This document shows positions 8,745 through 15,974 of a stretch of 64,000 bases of DNA, piece after piece. The stretch is from Sinorhizobium terangae. GTDB taxonomy: Bacteria; Pseudomonadota; Alphaproteobacteria; Rhizobiales; Rhizobiaceae. Position 1 is the stretch's first letter. Every line of letters starts with the position of its first letter. Location: NCBI RefSeq assembly GCF_029714365.1, contig NZ_CP121660.1, positions 434,001 through 498,000 on the forward strand, given 5' to 3'. The notes beneath the pieces are model-generated. The model had not been told where the DNA came from. It saw nothing but the letters and a program-made list of their open reading frames with translations, and did not search any database. A program made the translations under genes and the position numbers.

Positions 8745-9308
8745 GACGGCCTCCAACAATTTTAGCGACGGATATCCGATCGGATCATCCAATCGGTCTC
8801 GTGCACGCGTCTACGGCGGCGCCCTTTGCATCCTTTTGGACGCGCAAGGTCGCAAGGTTATGTTTGCTGCGTCGCTTCGCCTTAAACCAAGGCCAGCCTC
8901 AGGAATCATAGAAGTAAACGGGTGCGCATAGCGAACCTGTGAAAGCATCCGCCCGGGCGTGAATGAAAAAAGCGAACAAGCCGATCGGGCACGAAGATTT
9001 CAGTACTAAAACGACTGTAATTAAGCTACACTTGTCCAAGATTATTCGAAATATACATTATTTAAGGTCATGCTATCCATCCTTCCGTAAATCCGCAAGC
9101 TGCGCGGTGTCAGGATAATCCCTAGGGCCTTGTAGGGAATAACCCGGGATGGTGCCGAGGAATCGCTTTCGATACAGAAAAGGATGCCATGGGGCCTCGA
9201 GACCTTTGACCGTGCTTCCTTAAGGCGAGCGGTGGCTGCGGGCGGCCGGCGGCAAATGTGATCGATGTCCCAAGTACTGGACTGTCTTTGCGGTCGGGGG
9301 AAATCTGA
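8745..9308 (-). other. 564-bp divergent intergenic region, AT-rich core
   Basis: No credible ORF. It separates the minus-strand rfbF operon from the plus-strand GT-C gene and should hold both promoters. Bases about 8985-9080 are distinctly AT-rich against the GC-rich surroundings. A loose sigma70-like match (TTGTCC, then a TATACA/TACATT-like box) points toward the plus gene near 9030-9060, but I cannot assign it firmly. Confidence 0.4.
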
Positions 9309-10940
9309 ATGACGGATGTTAAAGAGGTCACTCCATCACAGGTCGCAATCCCCTCGGCAGATCTGAGGGCACTGCTCTATCGGGCGGCAATCTTCATTCT
9401 TTCGGCGCTGCTTCTTTTCGCCCTGCTGCTGCGCGTGATGAACTACGAAATGCGCAAGGACGAGCAGCTGTACGTGCCGCCAATCGCGCTGCTCGATCAC
9501 CATCGCCTCTATGAGGACTTCTTCTACAATCATCCGCCGGGCTCGGCGTGGTTCTTCCATTGGGTCGGTGCGATCGTCGGCTCGGATCATCTGCTGTTCA
9601 GTGGCCGGCTCTCCGTGTTTCTTGCATGGATGTTGTTGCTGGCGGCGATCGGAGCCATCACCTACGCGCTGACGCGATCCGGACTGGTCAGCTGGTGCGT
9701 TGTCGTCCTCACCGTTGCGAACGATCTCTTCCTGACGCAGACAGGCATGGCGGCGACGAATAATTTTCTACCGCTGCCTTTCGCGTTCATCGGGCTCGGG
9801 CTGTTCGTGCTCGCCGTCAGAGAGAGCCATCCCAAGCCTTTCCTGTTTGCGATTGCGGGCCTCTGCCTGTCACTTGCCGCTGCCTTCAAGATCAGTGCCG
9901 TGGCCTTTATCCCGCCGGTGGCAATCGCAGCTTTCCTGCTGCCGCGCGCTTACCGCTTCAAGGATCGCCTTCTGCGCGTCGTTGCGCCGCTTGCTGCAGG
10001 AGGGCTGGTGGGGGGCATACCGATTCTCATACCCTTGCTCCTGGCGCCGCAGAGGTTCCTTGCCCATGTTGTGCAATATCACACAGGTCCGCATCTGCAG
10101 TATTGGCGAACAGCAAATACACCTGGGGAAGAGCAGGCTTTATCGCTGGTGGCGAAGCTGTTGCTCGCGCAGGGCATATGGTTCTCCGCGACCTGCGCCG
10201 TGGTGATTTCCGTTCTCGTCGCACTTTTTCTGACGGCGCTCCAGGCACCGGATAGCGGTGGGCGAGCGCGGCTTTCCCGCATCGTAAACGGGCCGCTTCT
10301 CGTTGTCGCCGGCGCGTTCCTTTGCAGCGCCGCCATGAGCCTCTTGCCCACGCCGAGCTTCCCCCAATATTTCGCGCCGCCGCTGATCTGTCTCCCCTTG
10401 GGGCTCGCTCTGCTTTTCGGAAGCCTTGAGCCCGAGACGCGCACACGCTTCCAGCCAGTGTTTGTTGCCGCGACGATGGTGGTTCTGGCGATAGAGGCGC
10501 CGCGTCTTGCCCAGTATGTCGGAACAGCTTTCCGGGCGGACCGGTGGACGGTGACGCGGGTTCACGAGGTTGGTGTCGCCATGTCGCAGCGGATAGCGGT
10601 GGCGCGCGCGCAAGGAAAGGTGGCCACGCTGTCGCCGATCTATCCGCTTGAGGGTCATCTGGAGGTCTATCCGGAACTGGCGACAGGGCCTTTCGCCTAT
10701 CGGACCGCAGATTTCACCGAACCGGCGCTTGCAGCCTGGTACAGGATGACGTCGCCGGGCCGCATCACGGCCATATTCGAGGCTGACCCGCCGGCCGCGC
10801 TGCTGCTGGGGTTCGACGAGGTGCTTGAGCGGCCGATGCTCGATTATGCGCGGCGAAATGGCTATCTGCCTTCAACCGACCTTGGCTTCAAGGATCGATA
10901 TGGCAGCCCGGTTCTTTATCTGAAGCCGTCGCCGCAATGA
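9309..10940 (+). CDS. GT-C fold integral membrane glycosyltransferase-like protein (ArnT/PMT type)
   Basis: A 543-residue protein with a first membrane segment at about 27-43, then a periplasmic loop carrying NYEMRKDEQLY. Asp51/Glu52 are placed like the acidic catalytic motif of GT-C enzymes (GT39/GT83). About ten further hydrophobic segments follow, then a soluble tail of about 130 residues. Such enzymes take a sugar from a polyprenyl-phosphate donor on the outer side of the inner membrane. The GtrA/GtrB-like pair encoded at 2946-4336 could supply that donor. It stands alone on the plus strand with a long upstream region. The donor and acceptor cannot be read from sequence. Confidence 0.75.
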   Translation: MTDVKEVTPSQVAIPSADLRALLYRAAIFILSALLLFALLLRVMNYEMRKDEQLYVPPIALLDHHRLYEDFFYNHPPGSAWFFHWVGAIVGSDHLLFSGRLSVFLAWMLLLAAIGAITYALTRSGLVSWCVVVLTVANDLFLTQTGMAATNNFLPLPFAFIGLGLFVLAVRESHPKPFLFAIAGLCLSLAAAFKISAVAFIPPVAIAAFLLPRAYRFKDRLLRVVAPLAAGGLVGGIPILIPLLLAPQRFLAHVVQYHTGPHLQYWRTANTPGEEQALSLVAKLLLAQGIWFSATCAVVISVLVALFLTALQAPDSGGRARLSRIVNGPLLVVAGAFLCSAAMSLLPTPSFPQYFAPPLICLPLGLALLFGSLEPETRTRFQPVFVAATMVVLAIEAPRLAQYVGTAFRADRWTVTRVHEVGVAMSQRIAVARAQGKVATLSPIYPLEGHLEVYPELATGPFAYRTADFTEPALAAWYRMTSPGRITAIFEADPPAALLLGFDEVLERPMLDYARRNGYLPSTDLGFKDRYGSPVLYLKPSPQ

Positions 10941-10942
10941 CC

Positions 10943-10980
10943 TACAGCGCCGCGCGTCCGATTGGACGCGCGGCGCTGTA
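10943..10980. repeat. Perfect 17-bp inverted repeat after the GT-C gene
   Basis: The arms tacagcgccgcgcgtcc (10943-10959) and their exact complement (10964-10980) flank the 4-base loop gatt. The arm starts with the same tacagcgcc as the RIME-like elements at 11081 and 25400, so this looks like a solo first-palindrome unit of that family. It sits 2 bp after the stop codon and could also stop transcription, but no T-run follows. Confidence 0.8.
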
Positions 10981-11114
10981 ATGGATGTCGCCCAAAAGTG
11001 TGCAGCGTTTTGGGACAACGACATGCATAAGAGCAATGACTTAAAGGGCGTCGCATGAGTGCGATTGAACGCAACGCGCTTACAGCGCCGTGCATCCTTT
11101 AGAGTCTGTCAGAC

Positions 11115-11774
11115 CTACGTTGAAACGTATCCTGCATGCCTGAAATAGGCGGCGCATTCGTGCGGGCTGAACGCCTTGAGAACTTCGCCGACGCGCCGCC
11201 ATGTCGCCTCGACGCTACGCTCGTCGGCCTTGCGCAGCAGGGTCTTGAGTTTGGCGAACATCATCTCGATCGGATTGAGGTCGGGGCTGTAGGGCGGCAG
11301 GAAGAACAGATGGGCGCCGGCGTCGCGGATGGCGCTGCGCGCCGGCTTGCCCTTGTGGCTGCCGAGATTGTCGAGGATGACGATATCCCCGGGGTTGAGG
11401 GTTGGCGCCAGGCATTGCTCGACCCAGGCGGTGAAGGCAATGCCGTTGATCGGGCCGTCGAGCACGAAGGGTGCGACGATGCGGTCGTGACGCAGCCCGG
11501 CGAGGAAGGTCAGCGTCTTCCAATGGCCATGCGGTATTCTGGCGATCAGCGGCTGGCCGCGCTGACACCAGCCGCGGCTGCGCGTCATGTTGGTTTTGAC
11601 CCAGGTTTCGTCAACGAACACCAGGCGGCGCGGATCAAGTCGATGTTGATGGGTCTTCCAGCGGCTTCGGAAGCGCGCCACCTTCGGCCTGTCCTGCTCG
11701 CTGGCGATCAGCGTTTTTTTTAAATGTCTTGCCTTCGCGGCGCAGGAACCGCCAAACGGTGTCATGCGAGACAT
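11115..11774 (-). CDS. IS630-family transposase, OrfB (catalytic DDE part)
   Basis: The frame encodes the RNase H-like DDE domain, with first Asp in LVFVDETWVKTNM, second Asp in DIVILDNLGSHKG and Glu in SPDLNPIEMMFAKLK. It overlaps orfA in another frame. Its first residues up to the A-run at 11714-11721 are probably not translated from their own start; a frameshift from orfA should give one fused OrfAB protein of about 340 residues. The coordinates give the open frame, not a proven start. Confidence 0.9.
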   Translation of the reverse strand: MSRMTPFGGSCAAKARHLKKTLIASEQDRPKVARFRSRWKTHQHRLDPRRLVFVDETWVKTNMTRSRGWCQRGQPLIARIPHGHWKTLTFLAGLRHDRIVAPFVLDGPINGIAFTAWVEQCLAPTLNPGDIVILDNLGSHKGKPARSAIRDAGAHLFFLPPYSPDLNPIEMMFAKLKTLLRKADERSVEATWRRVGEVLKAFSPHECAAYFRHAGYVST

Positions 11775-12063
11775 CGATCCCGGCCGCCTTCAGATCGGCG
11801 GCAAGCGCCCGCACCGTCCAATCGGTTTTGGCCGCCAGTCGGCGGTGAACCTCATCGGCCGCCGCGCCCCGCAGCATGGGTTTGACATGGCCCCCCATCT
11901 TGGCCGGCGCCAAACCGCGGCCGGACCGGTCGAGCTGGCCGATCCGCACCGCCGTCGCCGCCGATATCCCAAAGCGCAAGGCGGCCGCCCGCACGGTCAT
12001 GCCTCCGGCCAAAGCGGCGGCGACGCGCTGGCGTAAATCAAAAGAAAGAGGTCGCGCCATCAT
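11635..12063 (-). CDS. IS630-family transposase, OrfA (DNA-binding part)
   Basis: A 142-residue frame with N-terminal helix-turn-helix DNA-binding sequence (SFDLRQRVAAALAGGMTVRAAA) and a second winged-helix-like block ending DTVWRFLRREGKTFKK. The start at ATG 12063 has GAGGAGG six bases upstream; the ATG at 12060 is equally possible. After KTFKK this frame runs on to a non-conserved tail, while the catalytic domain continues in the orfB frame. Confidence 0.88.
   Translation of the reverse strand: MMARPLSFDLRQRVAAALAGGMTVRAAALRFGISAATAVRIGQLDRSGRGLAPAKMGGHVKPMLRGAAADEVHRRLAAKTDWTVRALAADLKAAGIDVSHDTVWRFLRREGKTFKKNADRQRAGQAEGGALPKPLEDPSTST
11714..11721 (-). promoter_or_regulatory. A8 slippery run for orfA/orfB frameshifting
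   Basis: On the coding strand the two transposase frames meet at eight consecutive A residues encoding the KTFKK/KTL junction. Homopolymeric A runs are known sites of programmed frameshifting in IS630-type elements. Confidence 0.7.
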
Positions 12064-12234
12064 TGCTGGCCTCCTCACCAGCAATGATCTTGAATCACAA
12101 TCCCAACAAAAAGGGAATCCTGTTTCGATTCAGCTTAACGCTGACCGACTCTAGGACGCACAAAGGACGCTCTAACTCTTTGAGTCTACGCATCGTGCTT
12201 TCTGAAAATCGGATCCGACTTTCGGGCCGATGCG

Positions 12235-13380
12235 CTAGGCATGGCGTTCCGCACGAGGGGGAGCAGCGCTTTCGCCATAGGTCGATTTGAGCGACGGCGG
12301 TTTAACGGATCTGGCGATCACATTATCCCATTGCTGCAGGATAGATGAGGTCGCATACCGCGCCGAGGCGGCTGCCGACCCGTAGGTGGAAAGCTTATTT
12401 CTGAGGGTCGGGTCGGCCATGAGAGAGAGAATGGCTTCACTCAGTTGCCCGACATCGCCCGGGGGGACAAGCAAACCGGCATCCGGACTGCTGAGAATTT
12501 CCGACGGTCCCCACGAACAATCGAATGCGATTGACGGTAGCCCCGCAGTCATCGCCTCCAGAAGCACGTTCGGGAAGCCCTCGAAGCGCGAGCTCAGCAC
12601 GAAGATGTCGCCCGCTCCAACCCATTCGAGTGGAAACTTGGTAATACCTGGCATCTTGACATTGTCGCCAATGCCGAGTTCTCGGGCGAGGTGCTCGAGA
12701 GCGCCGCGCTGAGACCCGTCGCCAAATATGGTCAACTGGGCCGTCGGAACGGATCGTGCCACGTGGCTGAACGCTTCGAGCAGCAAATCGAAGCCTTTCT
12801 GCCTTTCCAGGCGACCGACGGCTACGACGCGGGTGCCTTGGCTCGGAACGCGTGCAACATCGGGCGGCAGCGTGACCGGGTTGGGTATAATCTCCGCTTT
12901 CCCGCGCAAGCTCGGCGGCAGCGATTGAAAGGCATCCTGAGTTTGCATAACCAAGCGCGCTGCGCTTTTGACAGCAACCGGCTGAGCGAGCCGCCACAGG
13001 AAATGCGTCTCCTGAGACGTGAAGTTGTTGCGCTCCGACATGATGATCCGCGTATTGAGCCCGCGGGTAGCCAGGCCGACCATGACATTGACCTTTGTCA
13101 GGAAGGATATGACAAGATCCGGCTTGAGCGCCGCCAGCCGACGTCGAAGCCTCGACAGCCGTAGTGCTGCCTGTGCAATGCGTGGGATGGCGCGAGCCGA
13201 AACTCCGAGCGCTTCGATCTTTACGGCACTGTGGTAGGGAAAATAGGATTTCGGGCCATCAGCGTTGACTGCGAGAACGTGTACGGTATCGCCTTGTGCA
13301 TGGCGATGGTGCGCAAGGAGATTGACGATTTTCTCCGCGCCGCCCGCGCCGAGCCCCGAGAGGACGAATGCTATGCGCAC
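12235..13380 (-). CDS. Family 4 glycosyltransferase
   Basis: A GT-B fold retaining glycosyltransferase of 381 residues. It has the N-terminal donor/acceptor loop RIAFVLSGLGAGGAE, then DLVISFLTKVNV, and the C-terminal GT4 E-x7-E motif in SSRFEGFPNVLLEAMTAGLP (Glu near 267 and 275). I prefer the GTG start at 13380 because GGAGG lies five bases before it; the ATG at 13392 would put that site inside the gene. It is a paralogue of the plus-strand GT4 at 23218-24396, sharing the GLGAGG(A/T)E and VISFLT motifs. It probably adds one sugar to the lipid-linked repeat unit on the cytoplasmic face. Its stop codon lies within the end of the RIME-like repeat. Confidence 0.88.
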   Translation of the reverse strand: MRIAFVLSGLGAGGAEKIVNLLAHHRHAQGDTVHVLAVNADGPKSYFPYHSAVKIEALGVSARAIPRIAQAALRLSRLRRRLAALKPDLVISFLTKVNVMVGLATRGLNTRIIMSERNNFTSQETHFLWRLAQPVAVKSAARLVMQTQDAFQSLPPSLRGKAEIIPNPVTLPPDVARVPSQGTRVVAVGRLERQKGFDLLLEAFSHVARSVPTAQLTIFGDGSQRGALEHLARELGIGDNVKMPGITKFPLEWVGAGDIFVLSSRFEGFPNVLLEAMTAGLPSIAFDCSWGPSEILSSPDAGLLVPPGDVGQLSEAILSLMADPTLRNKLSTYGSAAASARYATSSILQQWDNVIARSVKPPSLKSTYGESAAPPRAERHA

Positions 13381-13566
13381 GACAACCTCCAATGCTTTGC
13401 GCTACGGCCCTCCCGCAAAGGACTTTGCCGGGGACAGTTCAGGTCGGATCGCTTGGCCGAGTGAGCAATGTGGACTTACTGTAGAGTAGTGGCCAACCGC
13501 ATTGCGGCCAATTCCGGTTTACCTCTGGCACACCCTTGATCCTGCCGGTCGGTGAATTTGCTGGCA

Positions 13567-14217
13567 TCAATTGACGCTCATCCAGCCGTGGGTCAAGGCG
13601 AAGTGCACGATTTGCGCCCGCGAACGCAAGTTGAGCTTTTCGGTGGCGCGCGCCTTGTAGGTCTCGATCGACTTGACGCTGATATTCGCGTGGGCGCCGA
13701 TCTCCTTGTTCGAATATCCGAGCGCGACCAGTCGAAGGACCGCCTGTTCGCGGGCGGTCAGTCCCAGCGCACCCATCGCTGCGGGGCTCCGCTCGGCGGG
13801 TGAATTCGCCACCTCGCGCGCAGTCAGGGAGTCGAAGAAGAGTCCGCCGAGCATCACCGAACGTATCGCCAGCAACAGATTCTCCGCCGCCGAACATTTC
13901 TGGACAAATCCCTTGGCGCCAACCTGCAGCGCTTGCTGAACATAGGAGCGGTCATGGTAGGGGGTCATTATCACCACGTGAGCGGCGTGACCGTTAGCTA
14001 TGACCTTTGCGGCCAGTTCGAGACCGCTGATGTCCGGCAGTGACACGTCGAGTACCGCGACATCCGGCTTGGCCTGACTGATCTGAATCATGGCTTCGGC
14101 GCCGGTCCTGGCTTCGCCGACGCAGAGAATGTCCCCGGATGTCTCGATCAGGGCTCGCGCACCCGCAATCACCAGCGGGTGATCATCGACAATAACTGTG
14201 CGGATGGGCGGCTTCAT
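13567..14217 (-). CDS. NarL/LuxR-type response regulator
   Basis: A 216-residue regulator with an N-terminal receiver domain: acidic pocket VDDHPLV, phosphorylatable Asp57 in VAVLDVSLPDISG, and switch Lys near 107 in FVQK. The C-terminal LuxR helix-turn-helix is in LTAREQAVLRLVALGYSNKE and ETYKARATEKLNLRSRAQ. AAGGAG lies eight bases before ATG 14217. No histidine kinase is encoded nearby, so it is an orphan whose partner is elsewhere. Its place between glycosyltransferase and sulfotransferase genes suggests control of the polysaccharide cluster. A small ORF overlaps its start (ATGA). Confidence 0.9.
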   Translation of the reverse strand: MKPPIRTVIVDDHPLVIAGARALIETSGDILCVGEARTGAEAMIQISQAKPDVAVLDVSLPDISGLELAAKVIANGHAAHVVIMTPYHDRSYVQQALQVGAKGFVQKCSAAENLLLAIRSVMLGGLFFDSLTAREVANSPAERSPAAMGALGLTAREQAVLRLVALGYSNKEIGAHANISVKSIETYKARATEKLNLRSRAQIVHFALTHGWMSVN

Positions 14218-14435
14218 GCTGGCGCTCCTTCCTGCTGCGCAGGCGGGGAGAATTGCACGGGCACCGTAGGCTGGGTGCGTCGCCGGACTCGAGCGTCGAC
14301 CATCAGGGTGCCTCCCCATTGCACCCATGATCCTTGCACGTCGGCGAAAGCGACGAGACAACGTTGCATTTGCTGCAATCGTACGGTCACCAGCGGATGT
14401 TTTACCAAGGGGAAATTGCCTTGTGAGTTCGTCAT
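14214..14435 (-). CDS. Possible small protein coupled to the response regulator
   Basis: A 73-codon frame beginning MTNSQGNFPLVKHPLVTVRL. Its TGA overlaps the ATG of the NarL-type regulator (ATGA), the usual arrangement for translational coupling, and a GGAG lies 11 bases upstream of its start. The middle part is hydrophobic and basic with no motif I recognise. It could be a real leader or partner peptide, or chance. Confidence 0.35.
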   Translation of the reverse strand: MTNSQGNFPLVKHPLVTVRLQQMQRCLVAFADVQGSWVQWGGTLMVDARVRRRTQPTVPVQFSPPAQQEGAPA

Positions 14436-14676
14436 GACAAAAGTTACTCCGCCAAGACATAAAAAATAAGTTCAACCAAAGGTTTGCCGCCAAGCAATCC
14501 GCTGATTAACAGTCATCGGTGCTGGCGACCGGGAAAACAATAAATGAAAGTCATGCATTGTGCTTTACGTTTGAGCATAACAGATAGTTCCGATGCGTCA
14601 ACTTTACGAGGCGCCGGCAGTAGTCGTCACGCGAAAGAGATGGGCCGCATGCACGCCCAGCAAAATTGGCCATCCG
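14218..14676 (-). other. 459-bp gap between sulfotransferase and response regulator genes
   Basis: Apart from the possible small ORF at 14214-14435, I see no gene. The part from about 14440 to 14620 is AT-richer than its surroundings and probably holds the promoter of the regulator. No clear terminator or operator was recognised. Confidence 0.35.
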
Positions 14677-15516
14677 TCATTGCTGAACGCTTCCATTTCT
14701 TAGCCATCCATTCAGATCCCTGCCGACGATCGTGCCGAGTTTCTCTATCTCCGTGGCGTAGAAATCGCTCATGCGCGCGCGCAACTCGCCGCTCAACGGT
14801 GCGTACTGCACTTCGGCGGCGGCGATCGACCGCAGCTTTTTGAAGCCCGCGCTTTTCCTGAAAGGGGCCACCATCGGCTTGAACGGGCGCAGCAGACGGC
14901 GCAACGTCGGGTTGATCACCGGCTCGGCCTTGTCCTTGACCTTCTTGTCCAGGGGCCGAAGCGGCAGGTCATTGGCTATCTTCATGAATTTTCGGACGCG
15001 ATCGAGCTGTGCACTCGCGTCAATCTTCATGTCCTCGTAAAGAACGACGAGAATCTGCTCGGCCGGGAACCGATCGAGATAGGCCTGCAATTGCTGAAAA
15101 TACAGCCCGCCGTTGAGGAAGCGTCCGCCGGCACCGCTGCGCGGGTCAAGATATCTCGCAATGTCGCGGTCGACCTCGCCCCTGCGGTACAGCATGCAGT
15201 AGTCAGAGTAGGCGCGCTCGATGGGGTTGCGTAGTTGCGCGATCAGCAGCGCCTTCGGAAGTTTTTGTTTTATCCGTTCAGCCGCGCCCTCGGTGTCCAA
15301 ATAGGAGTTGGACTTTTCGCCGACGAGACGTTGATCCTTCGATCCTTCGAAGTTTGATAGGTACCACTCGTCTCCACGATCATAGTAACGACTGAAATAA
15401 TGCAATTCCGGAGCCGGCATGTATATGTTCGGGTCCTGCTGCAGTGATTGCTGGAGCCATGTCGTGGCGCTCTTGGTCGCGCCAATGATCAGGAAATCGA
15501 TGTCCTGCAACTTCAT
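14677..15516 (-). CDS. PAPS-dependent sulfotransferase (heparan-sulfate sulfotransferase-like)
   Basis: A 279-residue P-loop-like sulfotransferase. The 5'-phosphosulfate-binding loop is GATKSATTWL (residues 12-21) and the 3'-phosphate-binding motif is RNPIERAYSDY (96-106), both in the form seen in carbohydrate sulfotransferases (PF00685). It should transfer sulfate from PAPS to a sugar hydroxyl in the cytoplasm. With the second sulfotransferase at 21867-22709 in the same cluster, it suggests a sulfated surface polysaccharide. The C-terminal 100 residues are basic. It has 458 bp of upstream DNA and is probably transcribed alone. Confidence 0.88.
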   Translation of the reverse strand: MKLQDIDFLIIGATKSATTWLQQSLQQDPNIYMPAPELHYFSRYYDRGDEWYLSNFEGSKDQRLVGEKSNSYLDTEGAAERIKQKLPKALLIAQLRNPIERAYSDYCMLYRRGEVDRDIARYLDPRSGAGGRFLNGGLYFQQLQAYLDRFPAEQILVVLYEDMKIDASAQLDRVRKFMKIANDLPLRPLDKKVKDKAEPVINPTLRRLLRPFKPMVAPFRKSAGFKKLRSIAAAEVQYAPLSGELRARMSDFYATEIEKLGTIVGRDLNGWLRNGSVQQ

Positions 15517-15974
15517 GTTGTCCCCCTCACAGCGCCCGCGCAGGGCTGAAGATACGCGTCCACAGCCGAGCGCGACAGATCACGCGCCGCGAACGCTCTT
15601 CATTTGGATCGGCTCGAAATTCGCAATTCTCTTGCGCGCAGCTGGCGACGCGCTCGGGTGGGCCCGTGAGCAGAGGCGAGCATCACGCCGGCCGCAAACA
15701 AACGGCTGTCGCGCAGTTGATCGCACGCAAAGGGAAAGGTTATGACACTTTTTCCGGGACCAGGAAGAAGACCTTCTTCCTCAGCATCAATGATGTAAGC
15801 CACTTAAGTACGTCCTTCTACTCAAAAGCGGTGCGGAAAAAACTCTCACGATCGAAATGGACAAAGTGCATCAAGGATTACAGAGAATGTGAGCTCATGA
15901 TAATAAACGTGTGCAAGTTGAGCAAGCCGTGACCGCGAGTGCTCAGGAATTGCGCGGCAACGCATCATAGAGCT
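15517..15974 (-). other. 458-bp intergenic region between flippase and sulfotransferase genes
   Basis: An 88-codon plus-strand frame (15666-15932) exists here but has no ribosome site or recognisable family, so I do not call it. The stretch from about 15720 to 15930 is relatively AT-rich and probably carries the sulfotransferase promoter. Confidence 0.35.

Larger units (their letters stand above)
11102..12151 (-). mobile_element. IS630-family insertion sequence, 1050 bp, flanked by TA
   Basis: The element is bounded by imperfect terminal inverted repeats: left end GAGTCTGTCAG and right end, read inward, GAGTCGGTCAG. It is flanked by a directly repeated TA (11100-11101 and 12152-12153), the target duplication of IS630/Tc1-mariner elements. 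It contains two overlapping transposase frames on the minus strand that cover almost all of its length. The DDE residues are present, so it may be functional or recently so. The intact host repeat elsewhere in the window confirms both boundaries. Confidence 0.92.
11081..12237. repeat. RIME-like mosaic element split by an IS
   Basis: Bases 11081-11101 and 12152-12237 together, less one TA, reconstruct a 105-bp element. It matches the intact copy at 25400-25504 in length and almost all of its sequence: tacagcgccgtgc(a/g)tccttta, then taggacgcacaaaggacgct, then the second palindrome ending gggccgatgcgcta. The last three bases are the stop codon of the minus-strand glycosyltransferase gene. Confidence 0.85.

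Noticed and set aside
11102..12151. Possible composite transposon or genomic-island boundary
   Set aside because: Only one IS copy is visible, no integrase or tRNA target is nearby, and base composition does not change across it.
15666..15932. 88-codon plus-strand frame in an intergenic region
   Set aside because: Lys-rich composition from local AT content, no ribosome site and no recognisable family.
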